From: Gordonibacter sp. An230
GTDB lineage: Bacteria; Actinomycetota; Coriobacteriia; Coriobacteriales; Eggerthellaceae
Direction: 5' to 3'
DNA length: 64,000 nucleotides
Assembly (NCBI RefSeq): GCF_002159915.1
Contig: NZ_NFJP01000024.1
Span: 1-64,000, forward strand
Shown here: positions 25,855 through 34,893 of the stretch, piece after piece
Numbering within the stretch: the first letter of the stretch is position 1
Layout of the letters: each line of letters starts with the position of its first letter
Program-made: the position numbers and the translations under genes
The notes under the pieces: model-generated
What the model saw: the letters and a program-made list of their open reading frames with translations, nothing else
Told to the model about the DNA's origin: nothing
The model's database searches: none

Positions 25855-26937
25855 CTACTCCCCTCCCTTCCCGACGAAGCGCCCGTTCATGTCCACGATC
25901 TTGGCCAGCACCTCCGCCGGCGTGGGGACCACGCCTCCCGCATGCCCGAAGAACTCCACCGGCCGCCGACCGTTCACGACGAGGCGCACGTCATCCACCA
26001 TCTGGCCCATGTTCATCTCCACCGACAGGTACGCCTTGGACGCGGGCACCGTGGCCTCGAGGACGTCTTTGGGAAACGGCCACAGCGTGACGGGCCGGAC
26101 GAGCCCGGCGAGCACGCCCGCATCGCGCGCGGCGACAACAGCGCTTCGCGCGATGCGGGCCGAAGCCCCGAAGGCCACGAGCACGATGTCGGCATCGTCG
26201 ACGAGGAACGCCTCGGCGCGCTGCTCATCGCGCTCGATGCGGGCATAGCGCTCGAAGCGCTCGACGTTGAGGCGCTCGAGGGCCTCGGCCGTGAGGTACA
26301 GAGAGTTCGCCACATTGTGCGGACGCGCGTCCGCATGCCCAGTGGTGGCCCAGGGCTTCGCGGGCAGGTCGGCGGGATCGAGCGGCTCCGGCAGCTCCAC
26401 CGGCTCCATCATCTGGCCCAGCATGCCGTCCGCGAGGATCATCGCAGGGGTGCGGTAGCGGTCGGCCACCTCGAACGCCTCCCGCACGAAGTCGGCCATC
26501 TCCTGCACCGTGGAAGGCGCGTACACCACCACGTGGAAGTCGCCATGGCCGAGCGCGCGCGTGGCCTGCCAGTAATCGGATTGGGACGGCTGGATGCCGC
26601 CGAGGCCCGGGCCGCCGCGCTGCACGTTGATGATGACGCCCGGCAAATCGGCGCCGGCCATGTAAGATATGCCCTCGCCCTTGAGCGAGATGCCGGGACT
26701 CGACGACGACGTCATCGCGCGCGCTCCCGCAGCCGCGGCGCCGTACACCATGTTGATGGCCGCGATCTCGCTCTCGGCCTGCAGGTACGTACCGCCGACC
26801 TTCGGCATGCGCTTTGACATGTAGGCCGCAAGCTCGGTCTGCGGCGTGATGGGATAGCCGAAGAAGAACCGGCATCCCGCACGTATGGCGCTCTCGGCCA
26901 GGGCCTCGTTGCCCTTCATGAGCACTTTCTCTGCCAT
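25855..26937 (-). CDS. 2-oxoacid:ferredoxin oxidoreductase, alpha subunit
   Basis: 360 residues. Pyrimidine-binding TPP domain (GYPITPQTELAAYM, QAESEIAAINMVYGAAAAG, SSSPGISLKGEGISYM) and a transketolase-C-like end (AYLSVEMNMGQMVDDV). It is made from the second cistron after the ferredoxin gene, 5 bases away. Start ATG 26937. Confidence 0.93.
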   Translation of the reverse strand: MAEKVLMKGNEALAESAIRAGCRFFFGYPITPQTELAAYMSKRMPKVGGTYLQAESEIAAINMVYGAAAAGARAMTSSSSPGISLKGEGISYMAGADLPGVIINVQRGGPGLGGIQPSQSDYWQATRALGHGDFHVVVYAPSTVQEMADFVREAFEVADRYRTPAMILADGMLGQMMEPVELPEPLDPADLPAKPWATTGHADARPHNVANSLYLTAEALERLNVERFERYARIERDEQRAEAFLVDDADIVLVAFGASARIARSAVVAARDAGVLAGLVRPVTLWPFPKDVLEATVPASKAYLSVEMNMGQMVDDVRLVVNGRRPVEFFGHAGGVVPTPAEVLAKIVDMNGRFVGKGGE

Positions 26938-26942
26938 AGGGC

Positions 26943-27149
26943 TCACCTCTCTACTGTGATGGCGACGTCGGGGCACATGATGGCGCACGACGCGCAGCCG
27001 GTGCAGCGCGCCTCGTCGACGCACTGGGCCGGATGGTAGCCCTTCGCCGTGATCGTGTCGGCGTCGAGCTCGATGATGTGCACGGGGCATGCGTCGACGC
27101 ACAGGCCGCATCCTTTGCAGAAGGTGTCGTCTACGCTGATTCTCGCCAT
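26943..27149 (-). CDS. 2-oxoacid:ferredoxin oxidoreductase, delta (ferredoxin) subunit
   Basis: 68 residues with two 4Fe-4S motifs, CKGCGLCVDACPVHI and CTGCASCAIMCPDVAI. It is the electron-accepting subunit of the complex and the first gene of the delta-alpha-beta-gamma operon. Start at ATG 27149. Any longer frame upstream overlaps the P-loop ATPase gene and is not supported. Confidence 0.93.
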   Translation of the reverse strand: MARISVDDTFCKGCGLCVDACPVHIIELDADTITAKGYHPAQCVDEARCTGCASCAIMCPDVAITVER

Positions 27150-27273
27150 GGTCCGCCTCTCTCGCGTCTCTCTTCTCCTCCGCGCCCCAATGCGCGCGGA
27201 GCGCCTCGTCCTCCCGAAACGTTCCGCGCCCGGGGGGCGACTGCCGCCCGCAAGCGCACGGAGCCCGTCTCGT

Positions 27274-27999
27274 CTATTCCCAGGGTGTCTGCGCATATAC
27301 TCGCACAGGATAAAGCCCATGCCCACCGTCGGTTTGCCGAAAGCGGCCGTTTTGCCGGTCGGCGAACGGCCCGGCCAGCTCGGCGGGAACCGCCGTGAAC
27401 GCGATAGGCAAGTCGGCGGCTTGCGCGACCGCCTCAGCGAACGGCACGCCCGCCTCGAGGACGGACAGGTCGGTTTCGGCTTTGAGATGCGTGTTGTTCG
27501 CAATCGCGGTCGCGCGCAGACGGCAGGCGGCTTCGATCTCCCGCAGGATCGCCACCGCCCCTCCCGCGTCCCGAGAAAGGACGCGGCTGCGGTTCACCAC
27601 GTAGAGCATCTCGTAGGGCCCGGCCGCCACCGCGCGCGCGAAGCGCCCGAGGGCCGTCGCGCCCGCGTCGTCGCCGCCCGCGTCCACGATGAGCAGCCGC
27701 CCCTCCCCCGCGCGCGCCCGCTCGATGGCCGGCAGGATGGTGCCCGACAGGCTCGGCCCGTCCAGGTTCGTGCCGGCGAACACGGGCGCGATCACGCGCA
27801 CGCCCGCCTCGTCGAGCAGCGCGCGGTAGTCGCTCGAGCGGAAGAACGGGTTCACCACGTCGAGGTCCGCCACCGCGACCTCCAGCCCGCGCGCCGCCGC
27901 GTCGAGCGCCAGGTTGAGCGCGAGGTTGGTCTTGCCCACGCCGTAGTGCCCGGTGACCACGAGGACGGGCGCGGCGGGCGCCCAGGCGGGCGCCGTCAC
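27274..27999 (-). CDS. ParA/MinD-like P-loop ATPase
   Basis: 241 residues. Walker A GHYGVGKTNLALNLAL, strand DLDVVNPFFRSSDYRALL, and LLIVDAGGDDAGA as a Walker B-like segment. SIMIBI-class ATPase of unknown role. It starts with GTG at 27999 inside the stop of the upstream acyl-CoA synthetase (GTGA), so the two are translationally coupled; a link to acyl-CoA or ferredoxin-enzyme function is likely but unknown. It could be a cofactor-insertion or nucleotide-loading ATPase. Confidence 0.8.
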   Translation of the reverse strand: MTAPAWAPAAPVLVVTGHYGVGKTNLALNLALDAAARGLEVAVADLDVVNPFFRSSDYRALLDEAGVRVIAPVFAGTNLDGPSLSGTILPAIERARAGEGRLLIVDAGGDDAGATALGRFARAVAAGPYEMLYVVNRSRVLSRDAGGAVAILREIEAACRLRATAIANNTHLKAETDLSVLEAGVPFAEAVAQAADLPIAFTAVPAELAGPFADRQNGRFRQTDGGHGLYPVRVYAQTPWE

Positions 28000-29786
28000 A
28001 CCAATCCCTCGGGGGTCTTGGGCCTCTCGTCCGCCTCGCGGATGGCGGCGCGGCGGATCTTGCCGTTCACGGTCTTGGGCAGCGCGCCCACGTACTCCAC
28101 GATGCGCGGGTACTTGTAGGGGGCGGTGCGCTTCTTCACCCAGGTCTGGAGCTCGCGCGTGAGCTCGGAGGAGCCGGCGAAGCCCTCGGCCAGCACGATC
28201 GTGGCCTTCACGGCCTTGCCGCGCACCGGGTCGGGCACGCCCGTGACCGCACACTCGCGCACGGCCTCGTGCTCCAGAAGCACGCTCTCGATCTCGAAGG
28301 GCCCGATGCGGTAGCCGCTCGACTTGATCACGTCGTCGTTGCGGCCCACGTACCAGAAGTAGCCGTCCTCGTCGCACCAGGCGGTGTCGCCGGTGTGGTA
28401 CCAGCCGCACGTCATGGCCGCGGCGGTCTTCTCAGGGTCGCGGTAGTACTCCAGCATGATGCCGGCGGCCTTATCGTGCACGTCGATGCACACCTCGCCC
28501 GTCTCGCCCGTGTCGCAGCGGCTGCCGTCCTCGCGCTGGATCTCCACGTTGTACAGCGGCACCGGCTTGCCCATGGAGCCCGGACGCGGCACCGATCCCG
28601 TGAGGTTCGCGATGGTGAGCGGCGTCTCGGTCTGGCCGAAGCCCTCGTAGATGGTGAGGCCCGTGTGCTCCTTCCAGAAGTCGAACAGGTCGGGGTTCAG
28701 CGCCTCGCCCGCCGTGGTGGAGTACATGAGCGTGTGCAGGTCGTAGGCGTCCACGTCCTCGGCCATCATCATGCGGTACATCGTGGGCGGGCAGCACAGC
28801 GTCGTGATGCCGTACTTCCCGATGAGCGAGAGTATCTCGGAGGGATGGAAGCGGTCGAAGTCGTAGGTGAACACGCACGCCTCCATGAGCCACTGGCCGT
28901 AGTACTTGCCCCACACGGCCTTGCCCCAGCCGGTGTCGGCGATGGTGAAGTGCAGGCCGTCGGGCTGCACGTTGTGCCAGTGCTTGGCCGTGACCAGGTG
29001 CGCGATGGCGTACTCGGAGTCGTGCAGCACCATCTTGGGGTTGCCCGACGTGCCGGAGGAGAAGTACATGAGCATGGGGTCGGCGGCGGCCGTCTCCACA
29101 CGTGCGAAGTCGGCGCTCGCCGCGCGCACGCCCGTGTTGAAGTCGAGCCAGCCCGCGCGCTCGGCGGGCGCGGCGCACACGCCGTCCGGGCCGGAGAGCG
29201 CCTCGCCAAGCGGCAGCCCGTCGTCGGGGAACACGAGGTTGCCCTCCGCGTCCTCGGGCGTGAGCCCGCCGCCCGCGCCGTTCACGAGGATCTTCGCCTC
29301 GAGCGTGGGGCACGCGCCCGCCACGTTGTCCACCACGTCGGCGATGTCGCCGAGCGAGGTGGCGATGACCGCCTTGATGGACGCGCCGTTCAGGCGGTAC
29401 TCCAGGTCGTGCTCCTTGAGCATGAAGGTGGCCGGCACCATGACCGCGCCCAGCTTCGCGAGCGCCGTGGCCACGAACCAGAACTGGTAGTGGCGGCGCA
29501 GGATGACCATGACGTAGTCGCCGCGCCCGATGCCCGCGTCCGCCAGGAAGTTCGCGGTCTTGTCCGACCAGCGCTTCATGTCGGCGAACGTGAACACGTG
29601 CTCCTCGCCCTCGGGGTTGCACCACACCATGGCGCGGCGGTCGGGGTCGTTCTCGGCAATGTCGTCGACCACGTCGTAGCCGAAGTTGAAGTGCTCGGGG
29701 CAGTTAACGGCGAAATCAACGAGCAGGCCTTCCTCGTCGTAGGCCTCGTGAACGTAACGGAGATGGATGTTCCTCGTGGTGTGCAT
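27996..29786 (-). CDS. AMP-forming acyl-CoA synthetase, second paralogue
   Basis: 596 residues, colinear with the synthetase at 21850 but somewhat longer, with an insert near residues 160-200 (DAEGNLVFPDDG). Motifs: MYFSSGTSGNPKMV, FGQTETPLTIAN, GRNDDVIKSSGYRIGPFEIE, catalytic Lys in PKTVNGKIRR. Start ATG 29786. A run of 11 G lies about 115 bases upstream. It follows a cupin-HTH gene, repeating the order seen at 24266-21850, and is coupled to the ATPase. Confidence 0.9.
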   Translation of the reverse strand: MHTTRNIHLRYVHEAYDEEGLLVDFAVNCPEHFNFGYDVVDDIAENDPDRRAMVWCNPEGEEHVFTFADMKRWSDKTANFLADAGIGRGDYVMVILRRHYQFWFVATALAKLGAVMVPATFMLKEHDLEYRLNGASIKAVIATSLGDIADVVDNVAGACPTLEAKILVNGAGGGLTPEDAEGNLVFPDDGLPLGEALSGPDGVCAAPAERAGWLDFNTGVRAASADFARVETAAADPMLMYFSSGTSGNPKMVLHDSEYAIAHLVTAKHWHNVQPDGLHFTIADTGWGKAVWGKYYGQWLMEACVFTYDFDRFHPSEILSLIGKYGITTLCCPPTMYRMMMAEDVDAYDLHTLMYSTTAGEALNPDLFDFWKEHTGLTIYEGFGQTETPLTIANLTGSVPRPGSMGKPVPLYNVEIQREDGSRCDTGETGEVCIDVHDKAAGIMLEYYRDPEKTAAAMTCGWYHTGDTAWCDEDGYFWYVGRNDDVIKSSGYRIGPFEIESVLLEHEAVRECAVTGVPDPVRGKAVKATIVLAEGFAGSSELTRELQTWVKKRTAPYKYPRIVEYVGALPKTVNGKIRRAAIREADERPKTPEGLV

Positions 29787-29898
29787 GGATGCGGCTCTTT
29801 CTCGCAGGATGCGGCGGGCAGGCTCGCCGCAAGGCGGATGATGTCGTCGAGCGGAACGGCGCATGCGCCCCGCCCACCGACGCGGAAGTCGCGTCACA

Positions 29899-29909
29899 GG
29901 GGGGGGGGG
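29899..29909. repeat. G11 homopolymer between the cupin regulator and acyl-CoA synthetase genes
   Basis: Eleven consecutive G in the probable leader of the acyl-CoA synthetase gene, 10 bases past the cupin gene stop. Such tracts slip during replication and can alter expression, and are also error-prone in sequencing. Confidence 0.7.
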
Positions 29910-29918
29910 CGCATGCGC

Positions 29919-30500
29919 CTAGATAATCTCTCCGCCCGGCTTCATCACAACGGCCAGGAACACGCATGGTTCGCCGCCCGTGGCTATCATGCCGTGACCC
30001 CGTCCGGAGTCGTACATGAGCACGTCGCCCGCTTCGAGTTCCTCCACATGGCCCTCGTAGGCGAAGCGCATCCTGCCCGAGATGACGAAGTCGAGCTCTT
30101 GCCCTTCGTGGTAGGACAGGTGGATGGGCCGGTCTTGCTCCTCCTCGAGGTACGGCGCCGTGACGAGGAACGGCTCGGCCAGCTTGTTCTTGAAACGCGG
30201 CGCCTTGTGCAGGTACTCGAACCCCGCACGGCGTTTGATGGACAGCCCTTCGTTCGCGCGAACGAGCGAGTACCCCGACAGATGCGGATCCTCGCCGGTG
30301 AGCAGCTCGATGACGTCCACGCCGAGACGCTGGGCGCACTTGTAGAGGAATGTGAACGACAGATCCTCGTCGCCAGACTCCTGCGCGGCGTACTCGGCCA
30401 CCGACCGCCCCGTCGCGTCGGCCATCTCCTGCATGGTCAGGCCCATATCCTCGCGCAGCGCTCGAATGCGCCCCGCCACCTCTTCGATGTTCGGCTCCAT
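29919..30500 (-). CDS. XRE-family HTH regulator with C-terminal cupin, second paralogue
   Basis: 193 residues. HTH near residues 8-40 (RIRALREDMGLTMQEMADAT) and cupin (YHEGQELDFVISGRMRFAYE, LEAGDVLMYDSGRGHGM). It precedes the second acyl-CoA synthetase. GGAGG lies upstream of ATG 30500. Together with the pair at 23715/21850 it forms a repeated regulator-synthetase module around the oxidoreductase. Confidence 0.88.
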   Translation of the reverse strand: MEPNIEEVAGRIRALREDMGLTMQEMADATGRSVAEYAAQESGDEDLSFTFLYKCAQRLGVDVIELLTGEDPHLSGYSLVRANEGLSIKRRAGFEYLHKAPRFKNKLAEPFLVTAPYLEEEQDRPIHLSYHEGQELDFVISGRMRFAYEGHVEELEAGDVLMYDSGRGHGMIATGGEPCVFLAVVMKPGGEII

Positions 30501-30719
30501 GCTCTCGGACCTCCTTCGCTGCTGCGCGGCTTTCATTCTGAAAAAGTCGTTTCATTGTAGAGCAAACCGGGCGAAACAAAGCGAAAAAGTCGGAAAACCC
30601 CGTGCACGATGGGTGCGCGGCATGCACCATCAAGGTCGCCATGCCGGGAAAACCCGCGCAACGTGAGCGCCACAGCGCGCGGCAGCCGACGCATCGGACG
30701 CCCGAGCGCGGCCTTCGCC

Positions 30720-32606
30720 CTACGGGCAGGAGGCTCCCCCATCATCGACTCGCGCGAACCGCACGGCGAAATGGGCGTCGGGCGAACCCTCCGAGAGCCT
30801 CGTGGCGATGCAGGATCCTCCGGCTATGGGAGCGAGACGGAAACGCGAACCCTCCTCGGTCTTGAGGAACGCCTTCGCCACGGCGTCGTTCTCCATGCGG
30901 GTCACCGTGCAGGTGGCGTACGTCAGCGTGCCCCCGGGGTTCACATGGGAGGCGAGCGCCCGCAACATAGCCACCTGCTGGCGCGCCATGTCGACGATCG
31001 CGCCGGGCTTCAAACGCCAACGGATCTCGGGATGGCGGCGCAGCGTGCCGAGGCCCGAGCAGGGCGCGTCCAGGAACACCGCGTCGAAGGACCGCCCCGG
31101 CAGAAGCTCGTCCGCGCTCAGCACGTCGCCGACGAGCGCCTCGGACACGCGGATGCCGCAGCACTCCACGCGCTCCTCGAGCACCTTCTTCTTGAACGCG
31201 CGATTGTCGAGCGCGACGTACTCCTCGATCTGGGCTTCCCACCGCCGCAACGCGCCGTTTTGGATGAGGATCGTCTTCGTCGCGCGGCCCGATCCCACCT
31301 CAAGAAACGACGTCGGCCTCTCCTCGGGAAGCGCGTTTGCCGCCACCCACTGAGAAGCGGCGTCGGACACGAGGATGCGCCCTTGCTTCAAAAGGCGCTT
31401 CACGTCGGGGACAAGCAGCGTTCGAGGGTCGTCCAAACGCAGGCACCCCGGCACCTCCACCCCGTCGATCTCCACGCGCTCGAACTGCTCCCCTATGCGC
31501 TCGAGCGTGCGCAAGACCAGATCGTCGCGCGTCTTCGCAGCGTTGACGGCCACGAACAGCGGCGCGGGCTCGTTCGAGGCGCGCATGAACTCGAAAGCGG
31601 CTTCGGGGCCTAGGTCGTTCATGAGCAGGGCGGCCTGCCACGTCGGGAACGCATGGAGGCGCGCAAGCGCTTCGATGTCTTTGTTCGGATCGGCGAAGGG
31701 GAACTCGGCGCGCAGGCGCACGAGTTGGCGCAAGACGTAGTTGGTCAGGCCCGCGGCAGGCGGCGCGACGGACTTCACAAGCTCCACGCCCTGGTCGACG
31801 GCGGCATGGAAGCGCTTGTCGAGGAAGAGCACCTCGTAAGCCGAGATGCGCAGGGCATCGCGCACCTGGGGGCTCACATCGCGGGGGTCGTCCAGCACGC
31901 GGTTGATGATCTCGTCGAGAGTGCCTGTCGAGCTGACCACCCCGAGCACGAGCCGCGTTGCGAACGCGCGGTCCTCGGGCGTGAGCGACGAGTCGTCGAT
32001 GTCCTTCGCGATGAGGTCCTGGGCGTACGCCCTGCGCTCGCGGACCTCGCGCAGGACGGCCAGCGCCGCAAGGCGCGCGGGCGTCGCCTTCGTGCGCAGA
32101 GGCCGGGGGCGGTCGGATCGGCCCGCGTAGCCGGAAGGCGCGCGCTTGCCGGCCGCATCAGAGCGGGCGGAGCCGCGCTCGTCGGAGCGCGGCGCCTCGG
32201 AAGAGCCGGGGGCGCTCCGGACGCCTCGCCGGGCGCCGGCCGAAGCGCCCCCGGAGCGCGAGGGGCGCCGGCCGTCGCGCTCCGGGCGAAAGCCTCGAGC
32301 ATCGCCACCGCGCGCAGGACGCACGCCCTTCCCGCGGCTCTCGCGGATGGAACGCGCATCGTCCCCGATAGAAACCGCATCGCGGCCTTCGCCGCCATGA
32401 TGGCCGCGGCGTTGCGGAGCGTCGGAACGCTCGCCTTTTCGACGCGGAGCGCCTGAGCGCGCAGACGCTCGGCCCTCGCCGTCGCGGCGCGGGGCGCCCT
32501 TGCCCTTCCCGCCGCGCGGGGCGCCCTTGCCGAGGTTCTTCCCGCCGCGCGGGGCTCCGGACCGGCCGCCACGGGGCGGCCGGCTATCGCTTCGCTTCTC
32601 AGACAC
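30720..32606 (-). CDS. rsmB: 16S rRNA m5C967 methyltransferase RsmB with basic N-terminal tail
   Basis: 628 residues; bacterial RsmB is usually about 430. The C-terminal part has the NusB-like RNA-binding domain (ALAVLREVRERRAYAQDL...) and the methyltransferase with catalytic Cys in FLDAPCSGLGTL and the TC motif in TYATCTVTRMEN. About 170 N-terminal residues are low-complexity Arg/Gly/Ser with RGG-like repeats. Start GTG 32606 has GGAGGAG; it overlaps the fmt stop by 8 bases, so rsmB is the third gene of def-fmt-rsmB. Confidence 0.9.
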   Translation of the reverse strand: MSEKRSDSRPPRGGRSGAPRGGKNLGKGAPRGGKGKGAPRRDGEGRASARSGAPRRKGERSDAPQRRGHHGGEGRDAVSIGDDARSIRESRGKGVRPARGGDARGFRPERDGRRPSRSGGASAGARRGVRSAPGSSEAPRSDERGSARSDAAGKRAPSGYAGRSDRPRPLRTKATPARLAALAVLREVRERRAYAQDLIAKDIDDSSLTPEDRAFATRLVLGVVSSTGTLDEIINRVLDDPRDVSPQVRDALRISAYEVLFLDKRFHAAVDQGVELVKSVAPPAAGLTNYVLRQLVRLRAEFPFADPNKDIEALARLHAFPTWQAALLMNDLGPEAAFEFMRASNEPAPLFVAVNAAKTRDDLVLRTLERIGEQFERVEIDGVEVPGCLRLDDPRTLLVPDVKRLLKQGRILVSDAASQWVAANALPEERPTSFLEVGSGRATKTILIQNGALRRWEAQIEEYVALDNRAFKKKVLEERVECCGIRVSEALVGDVLSADELLPGRSFDAVFLDAPCSGLGTLRRHPEIRWRLKPGAIVDMARQQVAMLRALASHVNPGGTLTYATCTVTRMENDAVAKAFLKTEEGSRFRLAPIAGGSCIATRLSEGSPDAHFAVRFARVDDGGASCP

Positions 32607-33552
32607 AGGGCTCCTCCCAGGTCAGGTTTCCGTCCTTGATGCCATGGACGCCGGCGGCGAACGCCTTGGCGTCCATGGCCTGCTTGCCGTCGGGCTTGCA
32701 GGAGAGCACCTCGAGCGCTCCTTCGGCCGTGCCGAGGAGAAGCCGCTTTCCGACGAAGCGCACTCCGCCGGGCGCGAGGCCCTCCGCAAGCGCACGCGCG
32801 TCCCCTTCCGCTTCGGAGGCGCTCAGCACCGTGAGGCCCCTTCCCGCCACGACCGCACGCGAAGGGTGCGCGGCGCTCGAAGCCCTCACCCGTCGCTCGA
32901 GGACGCGTGCGGGGGCCTCGGGCGAGAGGTCGAGCTCGCCTTTGGCCACCTTCTCGGCGTACGTAGCCCGCCTCTCGTCCTGCTCGGTCCACACGTCGGC
33001 CCCGCGCTCCACCCGCACGAGCGCCGTGAGCAGGGCATGCGACCCGAGGTCGGCCAGCTCCTCGGTCAGGTCGTCCGCGCTTTTGCCGGCGACCGAAGTC
33101 GTGCGGCACACGCAGTAGGCGCCCGTGTCCAGGCCCTCCTCCATGCGCATGACGCACACGCCCGTCTCCTCGTCGCCCGCCAAGATGGCGCGCTCGACGG
33201 GGGCGGCGCCGCGCCAGCGCGGCAACAGCGACGCATGCACGTTGAGGCACCCGAAGCGAGGCAGGTCGAGCACCTCCTTCGGCAATATGGCGCCGTAGGC
33301 CGCCACGCAAACGACGTCGGGCTCGAACGCCGCCAGCTCGCGCTGCACAGCCTCGTCGCGCAACGAGCGCGGCGTGCGCACGGGAAGCCCCAGCCGCTCG
33401 GCCGATGCCTTCACCGGAGACGCCTCGAGCCGCCTGCCGCGCCCGCGAACCGCGTCGGGACGCGTGTAGACCGCGGCCACCTCGTGCTGTTGCGCGAGGT
33501 TCTCCAGAATGGCGGCCGCGAAGCACGGCGTGCCCATGAACACGACGCGCAT
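32599..33552 (-). CDS. fmt: Methionyl-tRNA formyltransferase
   Basis: 317 residues. Formyl-transfer domain with NVHASLLPRWRGAAPVERAI and the folate-binding region, then the C-terminal tRNA-binding domain. It formylates Met-tRNAfMet. It starts 2 bases after the def stop and overlaps rsmB, a classic def-fmt-rsmB order. Confidence 0.95.
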   Translation of the reverse strand: MRVVFMGTPCFAAAILENLAQQHEVAAVYTRPDAVRGRGRRLEASPVKASAERLGLPVRTPRSLRDEAVQRELAAFEPDVVCVAAYGAILPKEVLDLPRFGCLNVHASLLPRWRGAAPVERAILAGDEETGVCVMRMEEGLDTGAYCVCRTTSVAGKSADDLTEELADLGSHALLTALVRVERGADVWTEQDERRATYAEKVAKGELDLSPEAPARVLERRVRASSAAHPSRAVVAGRGLTVLSASEAEGDARALAEGLAPGGVRFVGKRLLLGTAEGALEVLSCKPDGKQAMDAKAFAAGVHGIKDGNLTWEEPCV

Positions 33553-33554
33553 CG

Positions 33555-34097
33555 TCAACGCACCTGCGCTTCCACCGACGTCTCGCCGGGACGCGCCCCG
33601 GCGGCCAAAGCGAGCTCGTAGTCGCGCAGCGCCTGGATGCGCACAAGGGGGTCGCAGCGCTCGAACATCGTGATGCCGTCGAGGTGGTCGAGCTCGTGCT
33701 GCAGGCAGCGGCCGAGCAGTCCGTCCCCTTCGACCTCCCACTCCTCGCCGTCCAAGTCGAAGTAGCGCACGCGCGCGAACGGAGGACGGGCGATGGGCAC
33801 GGAGATGCCAGGGCACGACAGGCAGCCCTCGCCCTCCGCGACCGGATCGCCCTGCGTCTCAACGAGCACGGGGTTCACCAGCACGAGCGGATCTTGCTCG
33901 CCGTCCTCCTGGTCGCAGTCCACCACCACGAGGCGCTTCGTCACGCCCAGCTGGGGGGCGGCCAGGCCGCACCCGTCGTTTTTGTACATGGCCTTGGCCA
34001 TTTGCTTAGCCAGCTTGCGCAGGCTTTTGTCGCCCAGCTCGCACGGCTCGCATACCGTGTTGAGGATGGGGTTGGGAGATCGCACGATGGATATCAT
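33555..34097 (-). CDS. def: Peptide deformylase
   Basis: 180 residues. Metal and active-site motifs GLAAPQLGV, EGCLSCPG (metal Cys) and QHELDHLDG (HExxH). It removes the formyl group from new proteins. First gene of the def-fmt-rsmB operon. ATG 34097 was chosen because ISIVRSPNPILN aligns with the usual N terminus. Confidence 0.95.
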   Translation of the reverse strand: MISIVRSPNPILNTVCEPCELGDKSLRKLAKQMAKAMYKNDGCGLAAPQLGVTKRLVVVDCDQEDGEQDPLVLVNPVLVETQGDPVAEGEGCLSCPGISVPIARPPFARVRYFDLDGEEWEVEGDGLLGRCLQHELDHLDGITMFERCDPLVRIQALRDYELALAAGARPGETSVEAQVR

Positions 34098-34893
34098 GGT
34101 CGGCACGCCCTTCTGTTGCGATGAAACGCGCCGCAGGTCGCGACGCGGAATGGTTCCGCAGGCCATTGTCCGCAATCGCGGACGCCTTGTCCAGACCGCA
34201 GGGAAAGTTCCACAGAACGCCGCCAGCGCGAGGCCGGGGAAAGCGCCCAATCGGGAAAGCGTCCGCAGCCCGATGCGGCGGCGAGCGGGCGGCGGATCGG
34301 AGCAGAGGCTTCGGATCCACGGGGATGGGACGCAACGCGAGCCCGCCCGAAGGAGCGGCGCTTCGGCGGAGGCGGCGCGCATCCCGATTCGCCCCCGCCC
34401 GGCCGGGACGAGGCGAGGCGGAGGGGGGATCGGAACCGACGCGCGTCGGACGGACGGGCCCGGCCCCCTCACGGCCTTCACCAGGCGATCCCGACGTCTC
34501 GCTTTCCGGAGCCTCCGTCGACAAAACCCGAGACGGCAAGCTCCTCGGCGACATCTTGCCGAAGCGCCTCTCGGACCGAAGAAGAGCACCGAAACGGCGG
34601 CGCTTCGAAGAGGGAGCGAACGTTCCGACCGCACCGGACCCCAACCCCCGCCCTCGCCTTTCGGCGGCGCGCCGAAGAGCCCTCGCCGCTCCATCGCCGA
34701 GAGATCCGAACGCGAGGCCGCCTCGAGGAGGGTCGATATCGGACGGGAAAGCCGATGCGGAATCGCCGCCGAGCTCCGTGCATGCCGAGACAGGCGCGAA
34801 ACCCTTTCGGAAGGAGAGCCGCGCCTGCGAAGCCCCGCCACGAACCCGAGACCCCCCCCCCGCTCATCCAGCGAAGGGCACCCGGGTGCCGGG
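34098..34893. other. Long intergenic region between def and the SPFH gene
   Basis: About 800 bases with only low-complexity Arg/Ala/Pro frames; no gene supported. It contains a hairpin GTCCGC-AATC-GCGGAC (34168-34183) about 70 bases upstream of def, a run of 10 C (34852-34861), and a 14-bp palindrome GGCACCCGGGTGCC (34877-34890) just after the SPFH gene that may be its terminator. Confidence 0.4.
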
